Shown in pieces: positions 5,812 to 5,937 of a stretch of DNA of 5,937 nt. A model generated the notes under the pieces. The model had not been told where the DNA came from. It was given only the letters and a program-made list of their open reading frames with translations, and did not search any database. The stretch is from Candidatus Rifleibacteriota bacterium (GTDB lineage: Bacteria; Riflebacteria; Ozemobacteria; Ozemobacterales; Ozemobacteraceae): assembly GCA_017526725.1 (NCBI GenBank), contig JAFXRA010000278.1, forward strand, positions 1-5,937, in the 5' to 3' direction. The position numbers and the translations under genes are program-made. The first letter of the stretch is position 1. Every line of letters begins with the position of its first letter.

Positions 5812-5827
5812 GATTGCTGCCGCAATC
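5812..5827. repeat. GATTGC/GCAATC hairpin
   Basis: GATTGC (5812-5817) and GCAATC (5822-5827) form a six-pair stem with a TGCC loop. A further GATTGC at 5754-5759 could pair instead with the same right arm, enclosing the 5790 palindrome. This is the same nested arrangement as at 4551-4590. Confidence 0.6.
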
Positions 5828-5854
5828 TGTGGGAATAGCATAATGAAAGTTCTA

Positions 5855-5881
5855 ATTGTTCAAATTGTTCAAGTTGTTCTT
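5855..5881 (+). repeat. Three tandem copies of a 9-bp unit (ATTGTTCAA)
   Basis: ATTGTTCAA is at 5855-5863 and 5864-5872, and the diverged GTTGTTCTT is at 5873-5881. The nine-base period keeps a reading frame open, but no protein is recognised. It lies between the 5812 hairpin and the GC-rich hairpin at the window edge. Confidence 0.75.
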
Positions 5882-5888
5882 TCCAGAT

Positions 5889-5937
5889 GCTCCCCCAAAA
5901 TGCTTGGGCATTGTTGGGGGAGCTGTCACGAAGTGAC
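5889..5937. repeat. Long GC-rich hairpin followed by a GTCAC/GTGAC hairpin, cut by the window edge
   Basis: GCTCCCCCAA (5889-5898) pairs with TTGGGGGAGC (5914-5923). The pairing continues inside through AATGC (5899-5903) with GCATT (5908-5912), leaving one bulged G and a TTGG loop: about 15 pairs in all. Directly after it GTCAC (5925-5929) pairs with GTGAC (5933-5937) around GAA. The pair of hairpins resembles GC-rich interspersed repeats I recall from gut bacteria. The element probably continues past the edge. Confidence 0.75.

Larger units (their letters stand above)
5496..5937. other. 442-base repeat-rich region without a convincing gene
   Basis: From the cysQ-like start to the window edge I find no gene with credible start, length and family resemblance. 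The first 80 bases are an AT-rich leader with the ribosome binding site of the cysQ-like gene. From 5584 on the DNA is a chain of structured pieces. In order these are a 9-pair hairpin, a short C-rich patch (5605-5627), a GA-rich tandem repeat, a 73-base inverted repeat, two small palindromes, a 9-base tandem repeat, and two hairpins touching the right edge. The density of palindromes suggests nested or adjacent insertions of small non-autonomous elements. Confidence 0.75.

Noticed and set aside
5750..5830. tRNA or other known structured RNA
   Set aside because: Several small stems are present, but there is no cloverleaf, T-loop motif or CCA end, nor a recognisable riboswitch core.
5843..5937. 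Plus-strand open frame starting ATGAAAGTTCTAATT and running off the right edge, with GGGAA upstream
   Set aside because: The start looks gene-like, but the frame consists of the 9-base tandem repeat followed by two perfect hairpins, and its predicted residues resemble no family. The stem-loop structure explains the sequence better.

Overview
The window looks like the edge of a surface-polysaccharide (O-antigen or capsule type) biosynthesis locus from a low-GC bacterium, most likely Gram-negative. The evidence is a WbpA/WbpB-type nucleotide-sugar pair, a multi-pass membrane protein that runs off the left edge, and a GT4 glycosyltransferase of the WbuB-like group. All three stop codons are used as stops, so the standard bacterial code fits. 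The sequence does not fix the species. Low GC with repeat-rich gaps would suit several gut-associated lineages, but that is only an impression.

Layout: positions 1-2898 are a minus-strand operon read right to left. It runs from a UDP-GlcNAc 6-dehydrogenase (wbpA-like, 2898-1591) to a UDP-GlcNAcA 3-dehydrogenase (wbpB-like, 1530-466) to a very AT-rich polytopic membrane protein (460-1, incomplete). A divergent promoter region (2899-3162) separates it from a plus-strand glycosyltransferase (3163-4410), which ends at a short hairpin with a T run. A repeat-bearing gap (4411-4655) lies between this gene and the convergent minus-strand CysQ/inositol-monophosphatase family gene (5495-4656). The right end, 5496-5937, has no convincing gene and is packed with hairpins, a 73-base inverted repeat and short tandem repeats.

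How the genes work together: WbpA would oxidise UDP-GlcNAc to UDP-GlcNAcA. WbpB would oxidise its C3 to a keto group, the entry to 3-amino or 2,3-diacetamido uronic acids. The 3-aminotransferase (WbpE-like) and N-acetyltransferase (WbpD-like) that normally follow are not in the window and should lie further left or elsewhere. The glycosyltransferase would build the lipid-linked repeat unit, and the membrane protein could be a Wzy-type polymerase or another export component (inference). CysQ normally clears PAP. Its place beside the locus may be chance or may reflect sulfate-donor metabolism.

The least ordinary part is the intergenic DNA. Purine-rich GAGAT-type repeats occur in the three larger gaps. 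Small palindromes share a CTAAAG-type core but have different complementary arms. GATTGC...GCAATC stems recur. Together they suggest a family of interspersed structured repeats. I found no clear evidence of a new multi-gene system.
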